Numbered from the stretch's first letter, positions 1-8,463 are shown. The stretch: DNA of 64,000 bases from Sphingomonas mali NBRC 15500 (GCF_001598415.1 NZ_BCYX01000009.1:1-64000), one strand, 5' to 3'. The notes: generated from the letters alone by a model not told the origin. Made by a program: numbers and translations.

Positions 1-11
1 AGCGGTGGGAA

Positions 12-103
12 GGTGAGGGTCTTTTTTCTTCTTTTTGACGATCCCTCGCTTGGAAGAAGAAAGAAGACCCTCACCCAACCCTCTCCCGCAAGCGGGAGAG
101 GGG
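12..103. repeat. Compound inverted repeat at the window start
   Basis: Two foldbacks lie side by side. The first has 22-base arms at 12-33 and 54-75 with one mismatch and carries T-rich/A-rich tracts. The second is a perfect 11-base stem at 79-89/92-102 of the type CTCTCCCGC-AA-GCGGGAGAG. The second type recurs near 6.1, 56.1, 58.3 and 59.6 kb, so it is a dispersed intergenic repeat. It may also act as a terminator for a gene to the left, which is outside the window. Confidence 0.6.
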
Positions 104-175
104 ATATCTAATGACCTGATTTCGCCGGTAACCTTGGCGCGCGGCGGCTGGTGTGCTTTGAAGCGGAGCATGCCG

Positions 176-2503
176 ATGCTCCTCCCCCGCCGTCTGCCCG
201 CCATGCTTGCCGCATGGGGGCTGGTTTTCTCGCCGATCGCCCAGGCCGCGCCGTCGGGCGCCGTTGCGGCGGTCGATCCGTTCATCGGGACGGGAGGAGA
301 GGGGCACACGTTCCCGGGCGCGGTGTCGCCGTTCGGGATGATGCAGGTGTCGCCCGATACCGACGCGACCTGCGTGATCCGTACCTGTTACGGCCATGCC
401 GCGGGCTATCGCTATGACGATCCGACCATCCAGGGGTTCAGCCAGACGCATTTCTCGGGATCGGGCCATTCCGACCTCGGCGATTTCCTCGTCATGCCGG
501 TGTCGGGCGATGCCGTGCCGCTCGAGCCGGGCGATCCCGCAAAGCCGGGCAGCGGCTACCGCTCGCGCTTCACCCATCAAGGCGAGGTCGCGTCGCCGGG
601 TTATTACGCGGTCAACCTGACCGATGCCGGCGTCCGCGCCGAGCTGACCGCGGGGGCGCGGATCGGCGTGCATCGCTATACGTTCGAGGTGGGCAAGCCC
701 GCCCACCTCGTGTTCGACCTGCGCTCCAGCCTGTACAATTATCCCGGCAAGGTGTCCTGGTCCTCGGTTCGCCTCCGCGCCGACGGCACGCTGACCGGCG
801 GGCGCGAGACGCGCGGCTGGGCGCCGGGGCGCAAATTGTTCTTCGCGATGCGCTTCTCGCGCCCGCTCACCGGGCACGAATTCGTCAATCGCGAGACCGA
901 CATCCCGTACAAGGGCTTCAAGGGCCCCGGCCGCACCGGTAGCGACATCGCCGAGATCAAGGGCAGGGCGCTGGTCGCGCGGCTCGATTTCGGCCGGCTC
1001 GATGCCCCGCTCGAGGTCAGGGTAGCGATCTCCAGCGTCGATGAGGACGGCGCGATCCGCAACCTCGACAGCGAGCCCGGCGGCTTCGACGCGATCCGCG
1101 CGAAGACCGAGGCGGCCTGGGCCAAAGCGCTGGGCGCGGTCGACATTCAGGCCGAGCCGGGCATCCGCAAGTCGGTCTATACCGCGCTCTATCATGCGAT
1201 GATGGCGCCGAGCATCGCGGGCGATGCCGACGGCCGCTATCGCGGGCCCGACGATCAGGTCCACAAGGCCGAGGGCTTCACCTTCCGCTCGACCTTTTCG
1301 CTGTGGGATACGTTCCGCGCCGAGCACCCGCTGCTGACGATCATCCAGCCGCAACAGACCTCGACCGACGTCGTCCGCTCGCTGCTCGCGAGCCGCGACC
1401 AAAGCCCGTACGGCATCTTGCCCGTCTGGCAGTTCCAGGGGCAGGAGACGTGGTGCATGATCGGCTATCACGCCGTGCCGGTCATCGCTGACGCGTATCT
1501 GAAGGGCATCAAGGGGTTCGATGCCAACAAGGCGCTCGATGCGATGGTCGCGAGCGCGACTTATGCGCCTTATGGCGGGCTCGGCGACTATATGAAGCTC
1601 GGCTACGTGCCGATCGACCGTGAGCCCGAAGCGGCGTCGAAGACGGTCGAATATGCGTTTGACGACTGGACGATCGCGCGAATGGCGCGAAAGCTCGGTC
1701 GCAACGATGTGGCGGAGACGTTCGAGAAGCGCGCTGCCTTCTGGCGCAACAGCTTCGACACCCAGACGGGGTGGCTGCGCGCGCGCAAGGCCGACGGCAG
1801 CTATCGCACCCCGTTCGATCCAACCGCGATCAACTACGGATCGGACTATACCGAAGGCAATGCCTGGCAATATTCCTGGTTCATGCCGCATGATCAGGGC
1901 GGACTGATCAAGCTGCTCGGCGGCGATGCGGCAACCGTGAAGAAGCTCGACGCGATGTTCGACTTCGACAATTCGAAGGTCGATTACAGCCATGCCGAGG
2001 ATATCGCCGGGCTGATCGGGCAGTACATCCATGGCAACGAGCCGAGCCACCATGTTGCCTATCTCTATGCCTATGCCGGCGCGCCATGGCGGACGCAGGA
2101 GCGGCTCAAGCAGATCGTCGACAGCCAGTACAAGCCGACGCCGGATGGGCTCGCGGGCAATGACGATCTCGGCCAGATGTCGGCTTGGCTGGTATTCACG
2201 TCGCTCGGTTTCTACCCGGTGGCGCCGGGCAGCGGGCAATATGTGATCGGCCGTCCGTTCGTCGACCGCGCGACGCTCAACCTGCCCAATGGCAAGCGCT
2301 TCACCATCACCGCCGACGGTCTGTCGCCGGCCAACCGCTATGTCGGCGCGGTAACGCTCAACGGCAAACCGCTCGACCGCGTGTGGATCGGGCATGACGA
2401 GATCATGCGCGGCGGCACGCTGCGCTTCACCATGAGCGCGACGCCCAACAAGGCCTGGGGCACCAGCACCGCCTCCCGGCCTTATTCGATGAGCGGCTAT
2501 TGA
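176..2503 (+). CDS. GH92 family glycosyl hydrolase (alpha-mannosidase type)
   Basis: Secreted or periplasmic exo-acting glycosidase of family GH92, whose known members are calcium-dependent alpha-mannosidases. The protein is about 775 residues, the usual family length. A signal peptide (MLLPRRLPAMLAAWG, cleavage near AQA) is followed at once by the family N-terminus VDPFIGTGGEGHTFPGA. The hallmark C-terminal-half motifs GNEPSHHVAYLY and GNDDLGQMSAWLVFTSLGFYP are intact. The reading frame is open upstream to position 35, but that part translates a dispersed repeat. ATG 176 has GGAG at 165-168 with 7-base spacing, whereas ATG 170 is too close to it. Substrate is inferred from family only; high-mannose or other mannosides are likely. 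It stands alone, without neighbouring SusC/D-type or sugar-uptake genes. Confidence 0.9.
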   Translation: MLLPRRLPAMLAAWGLVFSPIAQAAPSGAVAAVDPFIGTGGEGHTFPGAVSPFGMMQVSPDTDATCVIRTCYGHAAGYRYDDPTIQGFSQTHFSGSGHSDLGDFLVMPVSGDAVPLEPGDPAKPGSGYRSRFTHQGEVASPGYYAVNLTDAGVRAELTAGARIGVHRYTFEVGKPAHLVFDLRSSLYNYPGKVSWSSVRLRADGTLTGGRETRGWAPGRKLFFAMRFSRPLTGHEFVNRETDIPYKGFKGPGRTGSDIAEIKGRALVARLDFGRLDAPLEVRVAISSVDEDGAIRNLDSEPGGFDAIRAKTEAAWAKALGAVDIQAEPGIRKSVYTALYHAMMAPSIAGDADGRYRGPDDQVHKAEGFTFRSTFSLWDTFRAEHPLLTIIQPQQTSTDVVRSLLASRDQSPYGILPVWQFQGQETWCMIGYHAVPVIADAYLKGIKGFDANKALDAMVASATYAPYGGLGDYMKLGYVPIDREPEAASKTVEYAFDDWTIARMARKLGRNDVAETFEKRAAFWRNSFDTQTGWLRARKADGSYRTPFDPTAINYGSDYTEGNAWQYSWFMPHDQGGLIKLLGGDAATVKKLDAMFDFDNSKVDYSHAEDIAGLIGQYIHGNEPSHHVAYLYAYAGAPWRTQERLKQIVDSQYKPTPDGLAGNDDLGQMSAWLVFTSLGFYPVAPGSGQYVIGRPFVDRATLNLPNGKRFTITADGLSPANRYVGAVTLNGKPLDRVWIGHDEIMRGGTLRFTMSATPNKAWGTSTASRPYSMSGY

Positions 2504-2553
2504 GTGGGGCAGGGGGCGGACCCATCTGACCGGCAGTCCCAAGGAGGATCGCC

Positions 2554-2940
2554 ATGTCCGATACCGCCACTGCCCGCCGCACGCTGATTCCGGGCCCCGA
2601 CCACCCGATCACCGTCACGGCCAACCCGAAGCGCGTCGTTGTCAGCGCCGGCGACAAGGTGATCGCCGACACGCGCAACGCCTTGACGCTCAAGGAAGCG
2701 AGCTATCCCGCGGTGCAATATATTCCGCGCGCCGATGCCGATCTGGCGGCGCTCGAGCGGAGCGATCATCACAGCTGGTGCCCGTATAAAGGCGAGGCGT
2801 CCTATTTCTCGATTCCCGGCATCGATCGCGGCGACAATGCGATTTGGACCTATGAGCAACCGCATGAGGCGGTAGCCGGCATCCGCAGTCACCTTGCTTT
2901 CTACCCCGACCGCGTAGTGATCGAGGAACGCGACGACTGA
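2554..2940 (+). CDS. DUF427 domain-containing protein
   Basis: A 128-residue soluble protein that matches the DUF427 family over its whole length: a central SDHHSWCPYKGEASYFS segment and a C-terminal HLAFYPDRVVIEE strand are characteristic. DUF427 proteins are small beta-rich proteins of unsettled function. The start ATG has a strong ribosome-binding site (AAGGAGG, 2540-2546). It lies 50 bases after the GH92 gene on the same strand and could be cotranscribed, but no functional link is apparent. Confidence 0.85.
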   Translation: MSDTATARRTLIPGPDHPITVTANPKRVVVSAGDKVIADTRNALTLKEASYPAVQYIPRADADLAALERSDHHSWCPYKGEASYFSIPGIDRGDNAIWTYEQPHEAVAGIRSHLAFYPDRVVIEERDD

Positions 2941-2989
2941 CGCTTCCGGGCCGCCGGATAACACATTTTGCCCCTAGGTTCTTGCTGCA

Positions 2990-3352
2990 ATGCAGCATTT
3001 CCGCTATGGCCGAGTCATGTACCTCGCTGAGAAAACCGAGCCCGCGCCGAATGGCGGTCCCCCCGTCATCCTGGAAGGGATCGTGCGCAAGAAGTGCGTC
3101 GCGGCGACCTATAACCGCATGGCGGTGATCCTGGCGCCGCATGCCTTGTTCACCAAGAACGACGCGCTCTACGTCGCCGCGGTGACCATCGAGCGCGAGG
3201 GGCAGCGCCCGCGCGAGGAAAAGGTCGGTCTGTTCAAGCTCGACGGCCTGGTCGGCCTGCGTCTCGAAGAGCGCGATTTCGTGACCAGCTCGGTCTATGA
3301 GCCCGAGGACGAACGCTTCGTCGGCTCGACGCTGATGGCGGTAGAAGCCTGA
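2990..3352 (+). CDS. Conserved hypothetical protein, WYL-like fold possible
   Basis: A 120-residue protein not firmly recognised. The segment RKKCVAATYNRMAVILAPHAL followed by LYVAAVTIERE and VGLFKLDGLVGL resembles the WYL-type beta-barrel pattern (a basic N-terminus, a P-H-x-L step, then an F-x-L-D-x-[IV] strand), seen here without any DNA-binding domain. This is a weak resemblance from pattern only. Start is uncertain: ATG 3017 (MYLAEKTEP) would give 111 residues and neither start has a clear ribosome-binding site. No signal peptide or membrane segment. Confidence 0.6.
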   Translation: MQHFRYGRVMYLAEKTEPAPNGGPPVILEGIVRKKCVAATYNRMAVILAPHALFTKNDALYVAAVTIEREGQRPREEKVGLFKLDGLVGLRLEERDFVTSSVYEPEDERFVGSTLMAVEA

Positions 3353-3416
3353 CCTGAGCCGTTCTCCTGCGGCAACTCCAATACGCTTCGAGCGTAGTGC
3401 CGAGAGGAGAATGCCG

Positions 3417-3788
3417 ATGCCACTGACCGGCCGATGCCATTGCGGGCGTAATGCGTTCGAGATCGATGGCGACCTGCCCGAGGCGCTGACCCGCTGCACC
3501 TGTTCGTTCTGTGCGAAGCGCGGGCACCTCTACGCTTACTACCCGCCCGAGCGGTTCAAGGTCACGCTGGCGGACAGCGACGCGATCTATCGATGGAACA
3601 CCCGGACGGTGCACAACCATTTCTGCTCGGCGTGTGGGTGCGATCTCTATGCCGACAGTCCCGCTTTTCAGCGTGACGGCAGTTGGGACGGCAAGACGCG
3701 GCGGATCGCGGTCAACGCGCGGCTGCTCGACGATTTCGAAGCGGCCGACTGGCCGGTGATGGTCATCGACGGCAAGAATTTATGGTGA
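3417..3788 (+). CDS. GFA family (glutathione-dependent formaldehyde-activating-like) protein
   Basis: A 123-residue zinc-binding protein of the GFA/CENP-V fold. Zinc ligands are visible: CHC near residues 7-9, CTCSFC near residues 29-34 and FCSACGC in the second half. Founding members were proposed to speed glutathione adduct formation with formaldehyde, but most homologues have no assigned substrate. ATG 3417 is preferred over ATG 3411 because AGGAG at 3405-3409 then sits 7 bases upstream. The gene is followed by a strong terminator shared with the convergent gene. Confidence 0.85.
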   Translation: MPLTGRCHCGRNAFEIDGDLPEALTRCTCSFCAKRGHLYAYYPPERFKVTLADSDAIYRWNTRTVHNHFCSACGCDLYADSPAFQRDGSWDGKTRRIAVNARLLDDFEAADWPVMVIDGKNLW

Positions 3789-3792
3789 AACG

Positions 3793-3824
3793 AAAAAGGG
3801 GCGACCAACTGGCCGCCCCTTTTT
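3793..3824. terminator. Bidirectional intrinsic terminator
   Basis: Perfect 11-base stem AAAAAGGGGCG (3793-3803) / CGCCCCTTTTT (3814-3824) with a 10-base loop. It has a T-run on each strand and sits between the convergent GFA and RcnB-like genes, so it can end both transcripts. Confidence 0.85.
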
Positions 3825-3830
3825 GTTCAT

Positions 3831-4190
3831 TCAGCGCCAGTTGCGGCGGCCGCAGACGCGCACCCAGCGGCCATGGCGGCGTTCGTTGTGGCAACGGCGA
3901 GCATTCCAGCCCCAGCGATTGCCGCGACCATTGTTCCAGCGGTCCTGGCGATTGTCGCGGCGGCCATTGTCCCAACGGTCCCCACGGCGGTCGTCGCGAC
4001 GATCCATCCGGCGGTCGCCGCGATCATCGCGCCGATCCATTCCGCGGTCATCGCGCTGATTATCACGCCAGTCGCCGCGCGACTGCGGAGCTTCGATCCC
4101 CGGCGCGTTGCCCGCGACGGGCGCTGCAACCGCTGGTGTAACGCCCAGCATGGTGGCCATCAGGCCAGCCGCTATCAGGAACGTTTTCAT
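3831..4190 (-). CDS. Small secreted Arg/Asp-rich protein, RcnB-like
   Basis: A 119-residue exported protein. A signal peptide (MKTFLIAAGLMATMLGVTPAVA) is followed by a low-complexity stretch of D-R-R-D-D-R-G units from about residue 45 to 95, then a conserved-looking C-terminus with two cysteines (RRCHNERRHGRWVRVCGRR). Periplasmic proteins of this kind are often labelled RcnB family or basic repeat proteins; role here is unknown, with envelope stress or metal homeostasis being guesses. The start is fixed by AGGAGAGG just upstream. The frame stays open far upstream through the ChrA gene, but that extension is not coding. The codons repeat at DNA level, so copy number may vary between strains. 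Confidence 0.75.
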   Translation of the reverse strand: MKTFLIAAGLMATMLGVTPAVAAPVAGNAPGIEAPQSRGDWRDNQRDDRGMDRRDDRGDRRMDRRDDRRGDRWDNGRRDNRQDRWNNGRGNRWGWNARRCHNERRHGRWVRVCGRRNWR

Positions 4191-4228
4191 GTAACCTCTC
4201 CTGGCCCGATATGAGCCGTTCCCAACGC

Positions 4229-4253
4229 TACGATTCGCAGCCGTTATGGTTCC
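4229..4253 (-). promoter_or_regulatory. Possible EcfG-type stress promoter
   Basis: On the minus strand GGAAC (4249-4253) is followed after 16 bases by CGTA (4229-4232). The alphaproteobacterial general-stress sigma factor EcfG recognises GGAAC-N16/17-CGTT. One base of the -10 element is off and no experiment supports it. It lies about 40 bases upstream of the RcnB-like start. Confidence 0.25.
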
Positions 4254-4288
4254 TGAACGAGCCGTCTCTGACAGGTTCACATTCCCCC

Positions 4289-4639
4289 TCAGAGCTGGAT
4301 GCCCAGCCGCGGCGCGATCGCGGTCATGCCGAGATAGAGGATCACGGTCAGCACGCAGCCGAGCGCGAGCGCGAGGTGGAATTGCACGCCGGCGCGCAAC
4401 ATCGCCGGAATCGCCAGGAACATCGGCAGCGACGGCAGCACGTACCAGAAGGTCGCCTGGGCATGCGCCGCCATGTTGCCGGCATCGGGCTTCTCGCTCC
4501 ACAGCCACAGCATTCCGAGCACCGAGACGAGCGGGAGCGAGGCGATCAGCGCGCCGAAGCCGGGATAGCGCTTGGCGAGGGTCGAGGCGGCGGCGATCAG
4601 GATGCCGGAGATCGCGGCTTTTAGGGCAAGCTGGAGCAT
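4289..4639 (-). CDS. DUF3147 family membrane protein
   Basis: A 116-residue protein with four hydrophobic segments (around residues 5-20, 28-47, 60-80 and 88-110), matching DUF3147 in length and pattern (ALIASLPLVSVLGMLWLW). Function unknown. It begins only 9 bases after the chrA stop, so the two are one operon, and it may assist or accompany chromate or other anion export. Confidence 0.8.
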   Translation of the reverse strand: MLQLALKAAISGILIAAASTLAKRYPGFGALIASLPLVSVLGMLWLWSEKPDAGNMAAHAQATFWYVLPSLPMFLAIPAMLRAGVQFHLALALGCVLTVILYLGMTAIAPRLGIQL

Positions 4640-4648
4640 GGTCCCCCT

Positions 4649-5962
4649 CTACGCCGCGACCGCGCCGATCCCAAGCCCGGCCGCGGCGCAGATCGCGAGC
4701 GTTCCGAGCAATCCCAGCCGCGTTCGAAACAGCAGCATCGCGGCAAGGGCAGCGAGCGCGACGGCGGCAAGGTTCACGCTCGCCCAGTCGGGCAGCAGCA
4801 ATCGGATGGGGCCTGCGTCGAGCGGCGCGGTGCGACGAAACAGCACGTGGAGCGCGAACCAAAGGCTCAAATTGGCGATCACCCCGACCACCGCCGCCGT
4901 GATCGCGGCAAGCCCGCCTTTCAGTCGCGTCGCGTTGCGCGCGCGGTCGATCCACGGCGCCAGCGCGAAGATCCACAGGAAGCACGGCGCGAACGTCACC
5001 CAGATCGTCAGGCCGGCACCCAGCACGCCCGCGACGAACGGCGTGAACGGGGCCGGCGCGCGAAACGCGGCGAGATAGCCGACGAACTGCGTCACCAGGA
5101 TCAGCGGCCCGGGCGTGGTCTCTGCCAGGCCCAGCCCGTCGGCCATCTCGCCCGGCAGCAGCCAGCCCTGCGTCTGAACCGCCTGCTGCGCCATATAGGC
5201 GAGCACCGCATAGGCCCCCCCGAACGTCACCACTGCCAGCCGCGAGAAGAACAGGCCGATCTTCCACAGCACATGGCCGGGGCCGAGCAGGACGAGCACG
5301 ACCACCATCGGCGCTGCCCAGATCGCCAGCCACAGGATCACCGTCCGCACCGTCCGCCAGATCGGCAAGGGCGTGCGCGCCGCGTCACCCTCCGCCGATG
5401 GCGCCAGGGCGAGCAGCGCCGGCCGCCATGCCGCGACGGCAATGCCGATCGCGCCGGCGCCCAGCACGACGAGCGGGAAGGGGGCGTTGATCGCGAACAA
5501 AGCGAGGAATGCCGCCACGGCGATGCCGCGCTTGAACCCGGTATCGAGCGCGCGGCGCCCGATCCGGATCAGCGCCTGGACGACGATCGCCAGCACCGCC
5601 GCCTTGATGCCGAGGAACAAGGCCGCGAACCAGGCCAGCCCGGCCGCCGCGGCATAAAGCGCCGACAGAACGAGCATGACGAACGCGCCGGGCAGGACGA
5701 ACAACAGCCCCGCCGCCAGCCCGCCGCGGGCGCCGTGCAGCCGCCAGCCGATCCAGGTCGCGAGCTGCTGCGCCTCCGGCCCGGGCAGCAGCATGCAGAC
5801 GTTGAGCGCGTGGAGATACGAGTCCTCATCGACCCAGCGTTTTTGTTCGACGATCTCGCGATGCATCAGCGCGATCTGTCCGGCCGGGCCGCCAAAGCTG
5901 AGGCATCCGATCCGCGCGAAGGTGCGCACCAGCTCGGCGAAGGTCGGGCTCGGCTCGGTCAC
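4649..5962 (-). CDS. chrA: Chromate efflux transporter ChrA (CHR family)
   Basis: A 437-residue inner-membrane transporter of the long-chain, bidomain CHR family, which exports chromate in exchange for or driven by proton flow. Both half-domains are visible: the N-terminal CLSFGGPAGQIALMHRE and LPGPEAQQLATWIGW, and the C-terminal VTFGGAYAVLAY and GLAETTPGPLILVTQFVGY. About ten to twelve hydrophobic segments are present. The start is GTG with a purine-rich AGGGGAAG upstream. It leads a two-gene operon with the DUF3147 gene. No chrB regulator is next to it. Confidence 0.92.
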   Translation of the reverse strand: MTEPSPTFAELVRTFARIGCLSFGGPAGQIALMHREIVEQKRWVDEDSYLHALNVCMLLPGPEAQQLATWIGWRLHGARGGLAAGLLFVLPGAFVMLVLSALYAAAAGLAWFAALFLGIKAAVLAIVVQALIRIGRRALDTGFKRGIAVAAFLALFAINAPFPLVVLGAGAIGIAVAAWRPALLALAPSAEGDAARTPLPIWRTVRTVILWLAIWAAPMVVVLVLLGPGHVLWKIGLFFSRLAVVTFGGAYAVLAYMAQQAVQTQGWLLPGEMADGLGLAETTPGPLILVTQFVGYLAAFRAPAPFTPFVAGVLGAGLTIWVTFAPCFLWIFALAPWIDRARNATRLKGGLAAITAAVVGVIANLSLWFALHVLFRRTAPLDAGPIRLLLPDWASVNLAAVALAALAAMLLFRTRLGLLGTLAICAAAGLGIGAVAA

Positions 5963-6063
5963 GGCGATGTCTTCCCCTCGGCGCGGATCAGGTTGCCAGG
6001 ATCATGCCGGCCCGGATCGGCTGCGTCTCCGTAATTTTGCTTGGCCAGAGGATGCTTCTAACT

Positions 6064-6219
6064 CCCCTCCCTACTTGCAGGGAGGGGCTGGGGGTGGGTG
6101 CGCGCGCCCGCGCGCCCTCTAAAGACTCGATGGCCGACCGACAAAACAGCGCCGGACGAGGCATCGAGCCCCGTCCGGCGCTCAACCCACCCCTTGATCC
6201 CCTCCCTTGCAGGGAGGGG
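6064..6219. repeat. Nested foldback repeat between chrA and the small membrane gene
   Basis: The interval 5963-6250 holds no gene. It contains CCCCTCCCT/AGGGAGGGG hairpins at 6064-6087 and 6199-6219, plus an inner 15-base stem at 6148-6162/6168-6182 with one mismatch. The blocks next to the hairpins (CTGGGGGTGGGT and ACCCACCCC) also pair, so the whole 156 bases can fold into one branched structure. It is related in style to the repeats near 0.1, 58.3 and 59.6 kb. Confidence 0.6.
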
Positions 6220-6250
6220 AAATCTGGAAGTCGACCGCTCAGTCGCTCCA

Positions 6251-6436
6251 TCACCCCTCCGTCGGCAACCGCCGCAGCAATACGATCGCCCAGATCGCCA
6301 TCCCGAGCGCGGCGAGCGACGCCATTACGAAATCGGGCTCGATGAGCAGGCGCGTTCCCTCCGCAACCACGCGCGCGACGTGCGCGCCCAGGATCAGGAC
6401 GAAGATGGCGGCGGAGACGATCAGATAGCGTCGCAT
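6251..6436 (-). CDS. Small two-helix membrane protein
   Basis: A 61-residue protein with two hydrophobic helices (YLIVSAAIFVLILGAHVAR and FVMASLAALGMAIWAIVLLRR) separated by a short acidic loop EGTRLLIEPD. The pattern is that of small conserved sphingomonad inner-membrane proteins without known function. Its start ATG at 6434-6436 follows GGGGGA. It is divergent from the PAP2 gene, with 75 bases between starts. The longer in-frame extension upstream runs through the PAP2 gene and is rejected. Confidence 0.65.
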   Translation of the reverse strand: MRRYLIVSAAIFVLILGAHVARVVAEGTRLLIEPDFVMASLAALGMAIWAIVLLRRLPTEG

Positions 6437-6511
6437 CGGCAGATCCCCCAAGGTCGCGACAGTCTGGCACGGATCCCGGGACCGTGCGAGAGTTCGCGCG
6501 TTGGAGGGGCG

Positions 6512-7234
6512 ATGACCGAACCAGACAGCATCGAAGCGATTGTGGCGCCGGCGCGGCGCGGCGGCTGGGCATGGCCGGCGCTCGTCCTGTTCGCAGTGTC
6601 GCTGGTGTTGTTGGGCGTGCACCTGGCCGACGAGCTGATCGAAGGGGAAGGGTTCTCCTTCGACACTCGCCTGCTGCTCGCGCTCCGCGTGCCGGGGCAT
6701 CCGCAGACCCCGATCGGGCCGTCCTGGCTGCTACAGTCGGCGGTCGATATCAGCGCGCTCGGCGGTTACACCTTGCTGTGGCTGTTCGGCGTGGCCGGCA
6801 TCGCCTGGCTGATCGGCGCGGGCAAAAGGTCGGAGGCGGCGGGGATCGCGCTGTCGCTGATCGGCAGTTCGGTGATCGACGGCCTGCTCAAGAACTGGAT
6901 CGCCCGCCCGCGCCCCGAGCTCGTCCCGCATCTGGTCCAGGTGACCCATGCCAGCTTCCCCAGCGGCCACGCGATGATCTCGTCCGCGGTCTATCTGACG
7001 CTCGCGCTGATGCTGGCGGAAGGCATGCCGCGCGATGGCTGGCGCGGCCGGGCGGGGCGCGTCGCGGTGGTCGCGTTCTTCAGCCTGATCGCCGTGCTGA
7101 TCGGGATGAGCCGGGTGTATCTTGGCGTGCATTGGCCGAGCGACGTGCTGGCGGGCTGGTGCTTCGGGACGGCCTGGGCGTTGCTGGTGTGGATGGGGGA
7201 TCGGTGGTTGGGGCGGCGGCACCGGAGTTTCTAG
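6512..7234 (+). CDS. PAP2 family phosphatase, membrane
   Basis: A 240-residue integral membrane phosphatase of the PAP2 superfamily, acting on lipid phosphates such as phosphatidic acid or undecaprenyl pyrophosphate at the periplasmic face. All three catalytic motifs are intact: KNWIARPRP (K-x6-RP), FPSGHA (PSGH, phosphate-binding and catalytic His) and SRVYLGVHWPSD (SR-x5-H-x3-D). About five to six hydrophobic segments. ATG 6512 follows GGAGGGG at 6503-6509. The substrate cannot be told from sequence. Confidence 0.9.
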   Translation: MTEPDSIEAIVAPARRGGWAWPALVLFAVSLVLLGVHLADELIEGEGFSFDTRLLLALRVPGHPQTPIGPSWLLQSAVDISALGGYTLLWLFGVAGIAWLIGAGKRSEAAGIALSLIGSSVIDGLLKNWIARPRPELVPHLVQVTHASFPSGHAMISSAVYLTLALMLAEGMPRDGWRGRAGRVAVVAFFSLIAVLIGMSRVYLGVHWPSDVLAGWCFGTAWALLVWMGDRWLGRRHRSF

Positions 7235-7292
7235 TCATGGGAGTGGTGAGCGCATCGGTGGTCGAGGTTTCGCAAGTTGGTTAGCAGAGGCG

Positions 7293-7322
7293 TTTTCGCG
7301 AACCAGCCGACGTGCTTATACT
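7293..7322 (+). promoter_or_regulatory. Possible promoter of the FRG gene
   Basis: TATACT at 7317-7322 is a good -10 element, with a weak TTTTCG at 7293-7298 as -35 and 18-base spacing. It lies 33 bases before the GTG start of the FRG gene. The -35 is poor. Confidence 0.3.
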
Positions 7323-7354
7323 GAATGCAACAATTGTGATCGGGGGGCGTAAGA

Positions 7355-8461
7355 GTGGAAGGTCAATGGATCGGGGTGACCGATGGAGACACAGTTGGGC
7401 GTCTAATCGTCGACATAGATGATTGCTTTTCTCACTATGAAGGCATGGCTCGTTTGTTGGCTAAAGGTGAGCCGGGCATAGTGTGTCAGATCGTTACGTC
7501 AGATCGTTCAGATTCTTGTAAGCTGCAGGCTATTCCACTCGCCTGGCTTGAAGAGGGGCAAACCGTCCTGTTGGGGAGGGAAAATATCTCTGCGAAGTAC
7601 CCCGACATATCGTTTCCCGAGACCGCCGACGTCGAAATGGAAAAGCAGGGCGACACCCTTAAAGTGTCGTGGAAGTCCAGTGTCGGTACGAGAGGAAGCG
7701 CTTTTCTTAAGCGAAGCGACGGAGGCTCTCCGTCTGACTTAAAACCGATTGCTACGGTAAAAACGTGGGATACTTTCAAAGAATTTGCTCTCGGGCAAAG
7801 TCCAGGAAAATACGTTTTTCGAGGACAGCCGGAGGCGTTCAAATTGCGGACTGCATTTCACAGATCACATCGAAAAGATCTGGTACGATACACCGTGAAA
7901 GATATTCCGGTTGCTCATAGGCTCCTAACGGCTAGGACGCGGCATATTTTCGATCTGTCGCGCCCAGACGAGCAAGGGGCTTTCTGGAACTTACTGCAGC
8001 ATCACGGTTACCCTACACCACTACTCGACTGGACATACTCTCCTTTTGTTGCCGCTTTTTTTGCCTATAGAAGACGACAAGGCGCAAACTCGCCTAGCGA
8101 TATGGTCAGAATATTCGCTTTTGACAAAGATCAGTGGGAGTCTGATTTTAATCAGATTCAGGCAATTAATTTTGCCGATATACATTTCTCGTTTCTTGAA
8201 GCTTTAGCAATAGAAAATCCCAGAGCTATTCCCCAGCAGGCCCTCTCGACCTTGGCAAATACTGATGACATCGAATCGTACATTCGTTTCCGTGAATCGG
8301 AAAAAGGAAAAACGTATCTTTACGCAATTGACTTACCCGCTTCTTCCCGTCGCGAAATAATGATCGAACTGAGCTTTATGGGAATAACGGCAGGGTCGCT
8401 CTTTCCCGGCTTGGACGGGGCCTGCGAGGACTTGAGGGGACGAATGTTCCACCAACAGTAA
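7355..8461 (+). CDS. FRG domain-containing protein
   Basis: A 368-residue cytoplasmic protein carrying an FRG domain from about residue 135 onward. The defining F-R-G is in YVFRGQPEAF, and HHGYPTPLLDWTYSPFVAAFFA is the family's second hallmark. The first 125 residues form a separate beta-rich domain of unknown kind, with no recognisable relatives. FRG proteins have no settled biochemical role and are often found in accessory and defence-linked regions. GTG 7355 follows GGGGGG with 7-base spacing. The gene is clearly more AT-rich, with A/T-ending codons, than anything around it, which suggests horizontal acquisition between the PAP2 and helicase genes. It ends two bases before the convergent helicase stop. 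No second gene accompanies it. Confidence 0.85.
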   Translation: MEGQWIGVTDGDTVGRLIVDIDDCFSHYEGMARLLAKGEPGIVCQIVTSDRSDSCKLQAIPLAWLEEGQTVLLGRENISAKYPDISFPETADVEMEKQGDTLKVSWKSSVGTRGSAFLKRSDGGSPSDLKPIATVKTWDTFKEFALGQSPGKYVFRGQPEAFKLRTAFHRSHRKDLVRYTVKDIPVAHRLLTARTRHIFDLSRPDEQGAFWNLLQHHGYPTPLLDWTYSPFVAAFFAYRRRQGANSPSDMVRIFAFDKDQWESDFNQIQAINFADIHFSFLEALAIENPRAIPQQALSTLANTDDIESYIRFRESEKGKTYLYAIDLPASSRREIMIELSFMGITAGSLFPGLDGACEDLRGRMFHQQ

Positions 8462-8463
8462 GA

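Noticed and set aside
71-2542. An 823-codon open frame antisense to the GH92 gene
   Set aside because: The GH92 frame has full family motifs and a signal peptide; the antisense frame has low-complexity R/A/G-rich composition typical of shadow frames in GC-rich DNA.
4191-5333. Long upstream extension of the RcnB-like frame (500 codons in total)
   Set aside because: It runs through the ChrA gene in another frame. The signal peptide and AGGAGAGG ribosome-binding site fix the start at 4190.
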